Origin: an uncultured Victivallis sp.
GTDB taxonomy: Bacteria; Verrucomicrobiota; Lentisphaeria; Victivallales; Victivallaceae
Direction of reading: 5' to 3'
Assembly (NCBI GenBank): GCA_944389935.1
Contig: CALXOE010000002.1
Coordinates: 1 to 64,000, forward strand
Length of the DNA stretch: 64,000 nucleotides
The notes under the pieces were generated by a model, which ran no database searches, was not told the origin of the DNA, and saw only the letters and a program-made list of their open reading frames with translations. This document shows positions 48,468 through 56,023 of the stretch, in pieces. The position numbers and the translations under genes are program-made. Within the stretch, counting starts at the first letter, position 1; each line of letters begins with the position of its first letter.

Positions 48468-48496
48468 TTGCATTTCAGAAAAAAATCATCTACATT
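48468..48496 (+). promoter_or_regulatory. promoter of comEC
   Basis: TTGCAT (48468-48473), a 17-nt spacer and TACATT (48491-48496). The predicted start (about 48503) leaves only about 6 nt before ATG 48509, and no ribosome binding site is visible, suggesting a nearly leaderless transcript. Confidence 0.5.
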
Positions 48497-48508
48497 ATAT
48501 CCAAAAAC

Positions 48509-50722
48509 ATGCGATTGGCTCATCATCCTGCGCTTCTGCGGATTCCGGCGGCGGGCGCATTGTTCGCGGGGATCGTCTGCGGAACTCTGCCGGCCGTGAC
48601 GGACGGCGGATCGATTGCGCTTGCGGTTGTTGCGGCGGCGCTGATTTCCGCCGCGGGTTCTCTGCTGTTCGGACGGCGGATGGCCACGGTGTTCGCCGTC
48701 GGAGCGCTGCTCGGAATCTGCAGCATGGAGGGGCATCGGCTCTGCGCGCAATTTTCCGGAAATTACGAACGGGAGCTCCCGCCCAGAAGTTGCGGAGGTA
48801 CGGCAGAGTTGCGGATCATCGATCCGCGCATCTCCGAATTGCCGGGGATCGTGCCGCCGTCGCTGATCCGGGCGCAGGTGCGGAGAATCCGACTCACCGG
48901 CGAGACGCAGTTCCGCGATGTTTCTGGCATCCTCTACCTCAAACTGCCGAAAGAGTCTCCTCCGCGTCTCCGCTGCGGCGACCTGTTGACGGCGCAGGGC
49001 GTCTTTTCTCTGCCGGCGGAGGGGGGTGCGATCCTCCGCGCCGAAGCGGACGCCTCGACCCGGCTCGAACCGATGCGGAATTTCGCCGCCTATCTGGCCG
49101 GGCGCGGCGCGACAAGGGTCTTCCGGATGCGGGAGGGCGCTGTGACCGGATGGAGTCCGGGCGTGATCGGACGTATCTGCATCGTGCGCGACCGGCTGCT
49201 CGAGCGCGCGCTCCGCGGGATGGAAAACGAACGAATCCGCAATCTGGCCTCCGCTCTTTTCTTCGGCACTTCGGGCGGTGTCGATCCCTCCAGCCGTTCG
49301 CGGCTCATCGAAACCGGGACGATCCATCTCTATTCGGTTTCGGGCATGCACGTCGCGATGCTGGCGGCGGTGTTGCTGATCTTTCTGCGTCCGCTGCCGC
49401 TGCGACTTCGGTATCTCACTCTGGCCGGAGCATTGCTGCTTTACACGCTCTCGACCGGAGCGAATGCTCCGGCGATGCGGGCGTTCTGGATGATCGGGCT
49501 CTGGTGTCTGTGCCGTTCGGCGCTGCTTTATATTCCGGCGCTGCACGCGCTGCTTCTCGCCGGAGGAATACTGATTCTCTCCGAACCGTATCTCATGCTG
49601 GATATGGGGTTTCAATATTCGTTCGTCATCACCGCGATTCTGATTCTTGCGGGCGAGCGGTTCGATCAGCTCTCCGAACTGTTCGGCGAAGAGTTCCGGT
49701 ATATGCCCGCTTCTCCATTCAAACAGCGCCGGGAAAAGCATCTGCGCCGGGCATGGGCACTTCTCTTTGCGGTCGGCGCGTGTCTTGCGGCATTTCTCGG
49801 CGGCGTCGGGATTTCGGTCTACAATCAGGGATTGCTGCTGCCGGGATCGGTGCTCGCGAATCTCGCTTTGATGCCGGTGGTCGGAATCCTCTTCCCGGTG
49901 CTTTTCTTCAAACTTGCCGCAGGGGCGGTCTGGAGCGGATTCGACCTTGTCGGAGCGAAACTTCTCGAGTGGAGTTTCCGGTTCATGGAGGGCGTGACCG
50001 GAATCGCCGCGGCGGGATTCGAGCGCATTCCGGCGATCCGGCCCGCGTTGCCGGAGATCGTGCTCTTTTATGCGGCGCTTTTCGTGCTGCTCGGGACAAG
50101 GCGCCAGAGCCCGGCGCGGATTGCGGCAGCGCTGCTGATTCTGCTGCCCGCAAGCTGGATTGTTCGAGCGGAACTTCATCCGGCGGCGCTCTTTGTCGCG
50201 GCGGGGGAGGGGGAGCGGAATCCGGCTGTCGTGCTGCACGATCCGGCCGCGGATTACACCATCGCCGTGAACGCCGACGGTTTTGAAACGGTTGCCGCGG
50301 CGGCGGACTTCCTGCTGAAACGGGGCGCGACCCGGATCGACCGGCTCCACTTCACGGCGGCACGGACCGGAAACCTCTCCGCTCTCACGCAATACACCTC
50401 CCGGCTGCCGGTCGGGATGGTCAGCGTTCCGGAACTCGACCGCTATTCGCGGACATTCCGGAAAAGGCTTGCGGAGGAGCTTCCCGACTCCCCGCCGGCT
50501 GTCCGCACCGGCGGAGACGGCGGTACGGTGGAAATATTTCCGCAAAAAAACGGTTTTGAACTTGTATATTTGAATCCTTGTACTACCTTTCCCATACGCC
50601 TGTTGCTCGAGAATACCGACAGCGGCTGCCTTGTCACGCTGCGGCAGCCGGGAAAGCCGGAGATCAGGCGACAATTACGGAACAGCAGCGTGCCGGAGGT
50701 TTGGGAACATGAGTTCCGCTGA
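48509..50722 (+). CDS. comEC: ComEC/Rec2-family DNA uptake channel
   Basis: A 737-residue polytopic membrane protein for transport of transforming DNA across the inner membrane. An N-terminal DUF4131-like OB region is flanked by helices (to about 210). The competence domain has the hallmark YSVSGMHVAMLAAVLL followed by about eight helices. The C-terminal ~170 residues align in position with the beta-lactamase-like domain, but the metal-binding HxHxDH stretch is replaced by FTAARTGNLS, so that part is probably inactive. No Shine-Dalgarno site precedes ATG 48509. Its end overlaps the glycosyltransferase start by 14 nt. Confidence 0.88.
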   Translation: MRLAHHPALLRIPAAGALFAGIVCGTLPAVTDGGSIALAVVAAALISAAGSLLFGRRMATVFAVGALLGICSMEGHRLCAQFSGNYERELPPRSCGGTAELRIIDPRISELPGIVPPSLIRAQVRRIRLTGETQFRDVSGILYLKLPKESPPRLRCGDLLTAQGVFSLPAEGGAILRAEADASTRLEPMRNFAAYLAGRGATRVFRMREGAVTGWSPGVIGRICIVRDRLLERALRGMENERIRNLASALFFGTSGGVDPSSRSRLIETGTIHLYSVSGMHVAMLAAVLLIFLRPLPLRLRYLTLAGALLLYTLSTGANAPAMRAFWMIGLWCLCRSALLYIPALHALLLAGGILILSEPYLMLDMGFQYSFVITAILILAGERFDQLSELFGEEFRYMPASPFKQRREKHLRRAWALLFAVGACLAAFLGGVGISVYNQGLLLPGSVLANLALMPVVGILFPVLFFKLAAGAVWSGFDLVGAKLLEWSFRFMEGVTGIAAAGFERIPAIRPALPEIVLFYAALFVLLGTRRQSPARIAAALLILLPASWIVRAELHPAALFVAAGEGERNPAVVLHDPAADYTIAVNADGFETVAAAADFLLKRGATRIDRLHFTAARTGNLSALTQYTSRLPVGMVSVPELDRYSRTFRKRLAEELPDSPPAVRTGGDGGTVEIFPQKNGFELVYLNPCTTFPIRLLLENTDSGCLVTLRQPGKPEIRRQLRNSSVPEVWEHEFR

Positions 50723-51893
50723 CAGAAAAATGAAAATCTGCCACATCATCACGAGGATGATCGTCGGCGGTGCACAGGAAAATACGCTGTACACGATTCT
50801 CGGCCACCTGCGTCGGGGGCATGAGGTCACGCTGATCACCGGTCCCTCGCCGGGACGGGAGGGGAAACTGCTGCAGAATGTCGATTTCCCGCCGTTCGAG
50901 ACGATCGAACTGCCGTCGCTCGTGCGCGAACTCGACCCGGTCAATGATTTCAAAGCGTATCGCGCCCTGAAGAAACTGCTTGCGGATAGGAAGTTCGATG
51001 TTGTCCACACCCACAGTTCCAAAGCCGGAGTCATCGGACGGATCGCCGCCCGCAGGGCAGGAACGCCGGTCGTGGTTCATACCGTGCACGGTCAGGCGTT
51101 CCACCCGTATGAAAAAGGCTGGAAAAACGCGATTTACAAACTTTCGGAACGCATTGCGGCGCGTGATTGCGACCGGATTTTCGCTGTTGCGCAGGCGATG
51201 ATCGATCAATGCGTGGAAGCCTCCATCGCTCCGCGCGAAAAGTACAAGGTCGTTTACAGCGGGATGGATACCTCCGCTTTCGCCAATGCGGTCCGGGAGC
51301 CGGAACTGCGCAGAGAGCTCGGAATTCCGGAACACGCCCGCGTGATCGCGACGCTTGCGCGGCTCTTCCCGATGAAAGGGTATGAATACGTCGTCCCGGC
51401 GGCGGCGGAGATCATCCGCGACTATCCGGACACCCACCTCCTGTTGATCGGCGACGGCCCGATGCGCGACGAACTCGACGCCCGGATCTCCTCGATGGGA
51501 ATGACGGAACACTTTCATTTTGCGGGGCTTGTTCCTCCCGCGCAGGTGCATCGATATCTAGCGCAGGCGGATCTGCTCTGGCATCTTTCGCTGCGAGAGG
51601 GGCTGCCGCGTTCGGTCGTTCAGGCGCTTGCAACCGGCATCCCTGCGATCGGATTCCGTCTCGACGGCACGCCGGAGGTGATTCTTGACGGACAGACCGG
51701 ATACTGCACCGCCCCTGAGAACGTCGGGGAGGTCGTCGACGCGACCCGGAAACTCTGGCGGACTCCCGCGCTCGCCCGCCAGATGGGCGAAAACGGCCGC
51801 AAACTCGTGCTTGAGCGATTCGACTGGCCGCTCATGGCCGATATCCTTGAAAGGGAATACCTTGAACTGCTGGCGCAAAAAGCTCGAATCTGA
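50709..51893 (+). CDS. glycosyltransferase family 4 (GT-B)
   Basis: A 394-residue retaining glycosyltransferase. The N-terminal Rossmann half has the GT4 opening ICHIITRMIVGGAQENTLY and HTHSSKAGVIGRIAAR. The C-terminal donor domain has GRLFPMKGYE-like TLARLFPMKGYEYV, LLLIGDGPMRDEL and the EGLPRSVVQALATGIP motif carrying the catalytic Glu. It probably acts on a lipid-linked or surface polysaccharide; donor and acceptor are unknown. ATG 50709 follows GGAGG by 8 nt; an internal ATG at 50730 is an alternative. Overlaps comEC and the next gene. Confidence 0.92.
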   Translation: MSSADRKMKICHIITRMIVGGAQENTLYTILGHLRRGHEVTLITGPSPGREGKLLQNVDFPPFETIELPSLVRELDPVNDFKAYRALKKLLADRKFDVVHTHSSKAGVIGRIAARRAGTPVVVHTVHGQAFHPYEKGWKNAIYKLSERIAARDCDRIFAVAQAMIDQCVEASIAPREKYKVVYSGMDTSAFANAVREPELRRELGIPEHARVIATLARLFPMKGYEYVVPAAAEIIRDYPDTHLLLIGDGPMRDELDARISSMGMTEHFHFAGLVPPAQVHRYLAQADLLWHLSLREGLPRSVVQALATGIPAIGFRLDGTPEVILDGQTGYCTAPENVGEVVDATRKLWRTPALARQMGENGRKLVLERFDWPLMADILEREYLELLAQKARI

Positions 51894-52659
51894 ACTCGCC
51901 CGTTACGACCGGCTCGCGATCGCCTTTTCTGGCGGCTGCGACAGCGCGCTGCTGGCTGCCGCGGCGCTGCGTCAACTCGGCGGAGACAATGTGCTGCTGC
52001 TCCTGGCGGACTCGGAACTTCTGCCGCGGGTGGAGTCGGAACGTGCCCGGAGACTTGCGGAGGGGTTCGGACTCCGGCTTGAAGTCGTGCGGCTCGATCC
52101 GCTCTCCGATCCTGCCGTCCGGGAAAACGGGCCGCAGCGTTGTTACCACTGCAAGAAGCGGCTTTTCGCCGCGCTTCAGGAGCGGGCCCGGGACCTGGGG
52201 TTTCCGCGTCTTGCGGACGGGGCGAACCGCGATGACCGCGGCGACTACCGGCCGGGGGCGCGCGCGGCGGATGAACTCGGAATCCTCCATCCGCTCTCGG
52301 AACTGCCGAAGTCCGCGATTCGAGAGCTCGCCCGGGAGCTCGATGTTCCGGTCTGGAATCTCCCGGCCGCCGCCTGCCTTGCGAGCCGGATTCCGACCGG
52401 GACTCCGCTCAACCGGGAGGCTCTGGCCGCAGTCGAAGCGGGGGAGCGGGCGCTGGCCGCGCTCGGCTACTCCGGATTCCGCGTCCGCCGGCTCGGGCCG
52501 GAAAGTGCGCGGCTCGAACTTCGCCCGGAGGAGATGGAACGGGCGGAACGGGAGTGGACGGAAATCTGTTCCCGCCTCGGAGCCTGCGGTTTTACAACGG
52601 TTGAGGCGGCCCGCTACCGCACCGGCTCTATGAACCGGATTCCGGAGAAAAACGGTTGA
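51862..52659 (+). CDS. larE: ATP-dependent sacrificial sulfur transferase LarE-like
   Basis: A 265-residue PP-loop enzyme. It has SGGCDSALLAAAAL, CYHCKKRLF, LADGANRDDRGDYRPGARAA, then the LarE-type PLSELPKSAIRELARELDVP and NLPAAACLASRIPTGTPL. LarE donates its own cysteine sulfur to build the nickel-pincer cofactor of lactate racemase; larB, larC and larA are not in this window. In frame the only sensible start is TTG 51862 (AAAGGGA just upstream), inside the end of the GT4 gene, which implies translational coupling. It could also act on another sulfur-containing product. Confidence 0.85.
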   Translation: MNCWRKKLESELARYDRLAIAFSGGCDSALLAAAALRQLGGDNVLLLLADSELLPRVESERARRLAEGFGLRLEVVRLDPLSDPAVRENGPQRCYHCKKRLFAALQERARDLGFPRLADGANRDDRGDYRPGARAADELGILHPLSELPKSAIRELARELDVPVWNLPAAACLASRIPTGTPLNREALAAVEAGERALAALGYSGFRVRRLGPESARLELRPEEMERAEREWTEICSRLGACGFTTVEAARYRTGSMNRIPEKNG

Positions 52660-52684
52660 CGAAACCGCAGAAAAGGAGTATCTT
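52656..52684 (+). promoter_or_regulatory. promoter of the FAD oxidoreductase
   Basis: TTGACG (52656-52661), a 17-nt spacer and TATCTT (52679-52684), about 40 nt before ATG 52723. It overlaps the stop of larE. Confidence 0.65.
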
Positions 52685-52722
52685 TTATTTCAGCGGAAAT
52701 TTTCTCGGGGAGAACAGAAACG

Positions 52723-53988
52723 ATGAAAATCAAAGAGTATTACGACGTTACAGTAATCGGAGCCGGGCCGGCCGGACTCTGCGCCGCGATTCAGGCGGCG
52801 AAAGCCGGAGTGTCGACCTGCCTCGTTGAGAAAAACGGAATCGCCGGAGGAACCATCACCGCCGGCGGCATTCCGTGTCCCGGCATTTTTCACGCATGGG
52901 GCAGACAGGTTATCAGCGGAATCGGCTGGGAGCTTGTCAGGCGGACCCGTGAAGAGAGCGGCGAACCGCTGCCGGACTTTTCGACGACGAATCTGAACGA
53001 ACACTGGAGACATCAGATCTCCATCGATCCGGTGCTGTTTGCGGCGCTTTGCGATGAGGAGTTTGAAAAAGCCGGTGTCATTGTCAAATATCACACCATG
53101 GTCGGCCGCGCGACACTCGCGGATGACGGGATCGAACTCGAACTTTGCGGAAAAGACGGACTTTACCCGGTATTCTCGCGCCGGGTCATCGACTGCACCG
53201 GAGATGCGAACGTCGCCCGGATGCTGCATGCGGAAGTGCGTGTTTCCGATCCCTGCCAGCCGGGGACGCTCTGCGTCTATGCGACCGGATACGATCCGGA
53301 GAAACTCGATCTCGAAGCGATCCGGAGCGCGTTTGACGCCGCTGCCGCGCGCGGCGAGGTCAGTTGTGAGGATACCGGTTGGAGCAACGGATTCAATCCG
53401 CACTTTCTGTTCGGTCGCGGCAACAATTCAAACCACATCAGCGGCATCAACGCGGGCGATTCGGCGGGGCGTACCCGAATTGAGATGGCGGGGCGCGCGT
53501 CGCTGCTGCGGCTCTACCGGTTTCTGAAGAAACAGCCCGGACTGGAAAAGCTCGCATTCAAGCTCAATGCCGCCGAGTGCGGGGTGCGCGAAACCCGCAC
53601 GATTGTCGGGAAAGCGACCGTCACGGCGGAAGAGTATGCTGCCGGAAAACGTTACGACGACGCGGTTTGTCACGCTTTCTACCCGATCGATCTGCACGAC
53701 GCGCAAGTCGGGCTCGACAAACGGCCGCTCGCTCCCGGAGTGGTACCCACGGTGCCGCGCGGCGCGCTGATTTCGGTGAACACGCGCCATCTGCTGGCGG
53801 CGGGACGGATTCTTTCGAGCGACCGGTTGGCGAATTCGGCGCTGCGCGTGCAGGCGACCTGCATGGCGACCGGCCAGGCGGCAGGTGCTCTCGCGGCGCT
53901 CTCGGTCCGGCTGCGGACTCCGGCGGAAGAGGTTCCCGCTGCGGAACTGCGCAAGATGCTTGAAGCAAACGGCGCCATCGTCCCCTGA
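52723..53988 (+). CDS. FAD-dependent oxidoreductase
   Basis: A 421-residue flavoprotein. The N-terminal dinucleotide fold reads DVTVIGAGPAGLCAAIQAAKAG, then GGTITAGGIPCPG. RVIDCTGDANVARML matches the FAD-dependent oxidoreductase family that is abundant in glycan-degrading PVC and Bacteroidetes members, and the C-terminal GRILSSDRLANSALRVQATCMATGQAAG is its second FAD site (here quoted by start: GRILSSDRLANSALR). No signal peptide. Substrate unknown. It has its own promoter and is followed by a bidirectional hairpin. Confidence 0.88.
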   Translation: MKIKEYYDVTVIGAGPAGLCAAIQAAKAGVSTCLVEKNGIAGGTITAGGIPCPGIFHAWGRQVISGIGWELVRRTREESGEPLPDFSTTNLNEHWRHQISIDPVLFAALCDEEFEKAGVIVKYHTMVGRATLADDGIELELCGKDGLYPVFSRRVIDCTGDANVARMLHAEVRVSDPCQPGTLCVYATGYDPEKLDLEAIRSAFDAAAARGEVSCEDTGWSNGFNPHFLFGRGNNSNHISGINAGDSAGRTRIEMAGRASLLRLYRFLKKQPGLEKLAFKLNAAECGVRETRTIVGKATVTAEEYAAGKRYDDAVCHAFYPIDLHDAQVGLDKRPLAPGVVPTVPRGALISVNTRHLLAAGRILSSDRLANSALRVQATCMATGQAAGALAALSVRLRTPAEEVPAAELRKMLEANGAIVP

Positions 53989-54057
53989 CCGGGGGAGGGG
54001 CGGGACGGGAGAGCCGCGACTCCGAGTCCGGAAAATGTTGCTTTCGGGAAACAAACA

Positions 54058-54089
54058 GAGAACTCCCGGCCCGATGACCGGGAGTTCTC
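54058..54089 (-). terminator. terminator hairpin of the hydG operon (and FAD gene)
   Basis: Perfect 12-bp stem GAGAACTCCCGG/CCGGGAGTTCTC around an 8-nt loop. On the minus strand it is followed by CTGTTTGTTT and lies 29 nt after the hydG stop. In the plus direction it lies 69 nt after the FAD gene but lacks a T-tract. Confidence 0.8.
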
Positions 54090-54117
54090 CATTTGCAATG
54101 AGAATGTTACGAGAATT

Positions 54118-55536
54118 TCAGAAGCGGAAATCGCGCTTGCCGTCGTGAAGCTCGCGCAGATGATCCGCCGCAATCGCACGCACTTTCGGATTCGTGATAT
54201 GTTCAAGTTCACGCTTGATGACCTCTTCGCCTTTCCGGCAGGTATCCGGCGAGGCGTAATCTTCCAGATACTCCTTGAGCGTCATCAAGGCGTTCGGCAG
54301 ACAGCAGTTCGCGATCTGACCGCTCTTGACCAGCGACATGAACCGGTCACCGGTACGTCCTTCCCGGTAACAGGCCGTGCAGAAACTCGGAATATAGCCG
54401 AGTCCGAGCAGCCAGTTCACCACCTGATCGAGCGTGCGGGTGTCGTTGACGTCGAACTGCGCGGAGTTCTCCTCCTCGCTCTCCTCATGGACGTAACCGC
54501 CGACGCTCGTGCGAGATCCGCCTGAAATCTGCGAGACGCCGAGCTGCAATACCCGTTCACGCGCTTTCTGCGATTCACGTGTCGAGATGATGATTCCGGT
54601 GTAGGGCACGGCGATGCGCAGCACGGCGACGATCTTCTCGAAGATATCGTCGGAGATGGCGTTCGAGAATGTTTTCGCGTCGATGTCGTCGGCCGGGCGG
54701 ATGCGCGGGACACTGATCGTGTGCGGGCCGACCCCTTTCGCCGCCTCAAGATGTTCCGCGTGCATGAGCAGTCCGACGAAGTCGTAGCGGTAGAGATTCA
54801 GCCCGAAGAGGACGCCGCAGCCGACGTCGTCGATGCCGCCCTCCATGGCGCGGTCCATCGCTTCGGTGTGATAGGCGTAGTCATGCTTCGGCCCGGTCGG
54901 ATGGAGCTCCTCATAGGCTTTTTTGTTGTAGGTTTCCTGGAAGAGGATGTAGGTGCCGATTCCGGCGGCCTTGAGTTTCCGGTAGTTTTCGACGGTGGTC
55001 GCGGCGATGTTGACGTTCACGCGGCGGATCGCGCCGTTCTTATGTTTGATCGAGTAGATGGTCTTGATGCTCTCGAGCACATATTCGATCGGATTGTTGA
55101 CCGGATCTTCCCCCGTTTCCAGAGCGAGACGTTTGTGACCCATGTCCTGCAGCGCGATGACTTCGGCACGGATCTCCTCCTGGGTGAGCTTCTTGCGGCG
55201 GATATGCTTGTTCTGGCGGTGATACGGGCAGTAGGTGCAGCCGTTGATGCAGTAGTTCGAGAGATAGAGCGGGGCGAACATCACGATGCGGTTGCCGTAG
55301 AACTTCTCCTTGATCTCGCGCGCAAGCTGGAAAATCTTCTCGTTCTCGTCGGGCAGATCGCATTCGAGCAGCACGAGGGCGTCGCGGTGGTTCACTCCTT
55401 TGCACTGTTTTGCCGTTTCGATGATCGAGTCGATGAGTTCACGGTTCGAGCGGTTTTCGCGGGCGTAACGGATGGTTGCCTGGATTTCATCGTCATCGAT
55501 GAACTCCTCCGCCTTGAGGGATTTGGGGTCGTACAT
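54118..55536 (-). CDS. hydG: [FeFe]-hydrogenase maturase HydG (radical SAM tyrosine lyase)
   Basis: Cleaves tyrosine to make the CO and CN ligands of the hydrogenase H-cluster. The 472-residue chain is typical. The radical SAM motif is CX3CX2C at Cys96/Cys100/Cys103 (CINGCTYCPYH), and the C-terminal auxiliary-cluster cysteines are in FCTACYREGRTGDRF and the following NCC, matching CX2CX22C. The family segment ISGGSRTSVGGY is present. Downstream of a TM1266-type regulator by 16 nt. hydE, hydF and the hydrogenase are not in the window. Its expression appears controlled by a structured leader. Confidence 0.96.
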   Translation of the reverse strand: MYDPKSLKAEEFIDDDEIQATIRYARENRSNRELIDSIIETAKQCKGVNHRDALVLLECDLPDENEKIFQLAREIKEKFYGNRIVMFAPLYLSNYCINGCTYCPYHRQNKHIRRKKLTQEEIRAEVIALQDMGHKRLALETGEDPVNNPIEYVLESIKTIYSIKHKNGAIRRVNVNIAATTVENYRKLKAAGIGTYILFQETYNKKAYEELHPTGPKHDYAYHTEAMDRAMEGGIDDVGCGVLFGLNLYRYDFVGLLMHAEHLEAAKGVGPHTISVPRIRPADDIDAKTFSNAISDDIFEKIVAVLRIAVPYTGIIISTRESQKARERVLQLGVSQISGGSRTSVGGYVHEESEEENSAQFDVNDTRTLDQVVNWLLGLGYIPSFCTACYREGRTGDRFMSLVKSGQIANCCLPNALMTLKEYLEDYASPDTCRKGEEVIKRELEHITNPKVRAIAADHLRELHDGKRDFRF

Positions 55537-55552
55537 ATTCGGTGTTCTCCTG

Positions 55553-55798
55553 TTATTTTTTGGAATAAACTGTTTTTACGCTGATTCCGGGGAGCATTCC
55601 GAGCTTGCCGGAGAGAGAACTCGTGACATCAGCGGGTGCGTCAACCACGACACTGATGATTGCGACGTTCTGTTTCCTGTAGGGGATTCCCATCCGGCCG
55701 ACCAGATATTCCTGATAGTCGTGCAGAATCCGGTTGATTTCGGCGCTGACGGCGGTATCCTCGACGATGATGCCGATCAGGGCGATGCGGTTTTCCAT
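55553..55798 (-). CDS. TM1266-type iron-only hydrogenase system regulator
   Basis: An 81-residue ACT/NikR-C-like ferredoxin-fold protein (ENRIALIGIIVEDTAVSAEI ... GRMGIPYRK ... ISVVVDAP) of the family found beside hydrogenase maturation genes, thought to bind a small molecule or metal. ATG 55798 has GGAGG 9 nt upstream; longer frames have no such site. That GGAGG is locked in a terminator hairpin of the leader. Co-transcribed with hydG. Confidence 0.9.
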   Translation of the reverse strand: MENRIALIGIIVEDTAVSAEINRILHDYQEYLVGRMGIPYRKQNVAIISVVVDAPADVTSSLSGKLGMLPGISVKTVYSKK

Positions 55799-55800
55799 AT

Positions 55801-55847
55801 AAAAAATCCTCCATGTTTTCCGGGAGGAAGAGGAAAACACGGAGGAT
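55801..55847 (-). terminator. terminator/SD-sequestering hairpin before the TM1266 gene
   Basis: On the minus strand the arm 55847-55832 pairs with the arm 55821-55806: 16 positions, all pairing with one G-T wobble, around a 10-nt loop. A run of 6 T follows (55806-55801), and the ATG is 3 nt further on. The downstream arm contains GGAGG, the ribosome binding site of the TM1266 gene. The hairpin can therefore both end transcription and hide the start. Confidence 0.85.
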
Positions 55848-55974
55848 ATGTATCTGCACAGACCGACCGTCGGCTTTGCCTCTTGAGCCCGGGACGAACC
55901 CTCGCTTTCAGAATGACGCTGCTCATTTTGTGATGATCCGCAGCCTCGGGCGTTCGCCCCCGGCCTGGGACCTT
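55801..55974 (-). promoter_or_regulatory. structured 5' leader of TM1266-hydG (candidate cis-RNA)
   Basis: About 175 nt of transcript before the TM1266 ATG, GC-rich and full of local stems: GGGC/GCCC around a GAAC loop, GCTGC/GCAGC enclosing TCAT/ATGA, GGG/CCC around TTCG, CCGA/TCGG. The terminator hairpin lies at the end. No reading frame for a leader peptide is convincing. I do not recognise a known riboswitch; it lacks the conserved boxes of the TPP, cobalamin, FMN, glycine, SAM-I and lysine classes. Confidence 0.6.
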
Positions 55975-55980
55975 TTACTT

Positions 55981-56008
55981 AATATAGCACTGGATTTCGG
56001 ATTTTCAA
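55981..56008 (-). promoter_or_regulatory. promoter of TM1266-hydG
   Basis: Minus strand -35 TTGAAA (56008-56003), 16-nt spacer, -10 TATATT (55986-55981); start near 55974. The -35 lies in the arm of a perfect palindrome. Confidence 0.72.
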
Positions 56009-56022
56009 GAATGATTCTTGAA
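56004..56022. promoter_or_regulatory. perfect palindrome at the -35, Fur-family-like box
   Basis: TTCAAGAATGATTCTTGAA: two 9-nt arms around one base. Its centre AATgATT with outer symmetry has the 7-1-7 layout of Fur/PerR/Zur boxes, although the outer bases differ. It lies exactly between the LOG gene stop and the hydG promoter. Confidence 0.6.
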
Positions 56023-56023
56023 G

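Noticed and set aside
48455..50674. Minus-strand frame of 739 codons antisense to comEC
   Set aside because: Charged, low-complexity translation lacking membrane segments or motifs; comEC is clear on the other strand.
54721..55584. Plus-strand frame antisense to hydG
   Set aside because: Overlaps the most conserved part of hydG and shows no family features.
55848..55974. Assignment of the hydG leader to a known riboswitch (c-di-GMP-I, TPP, cobalamin, Moco)
   Set aside because: A GGCAAAGCC segment recalls c-di-GMP-I, but the rest of its conserved core is missing; boxes of the other classes were not found.
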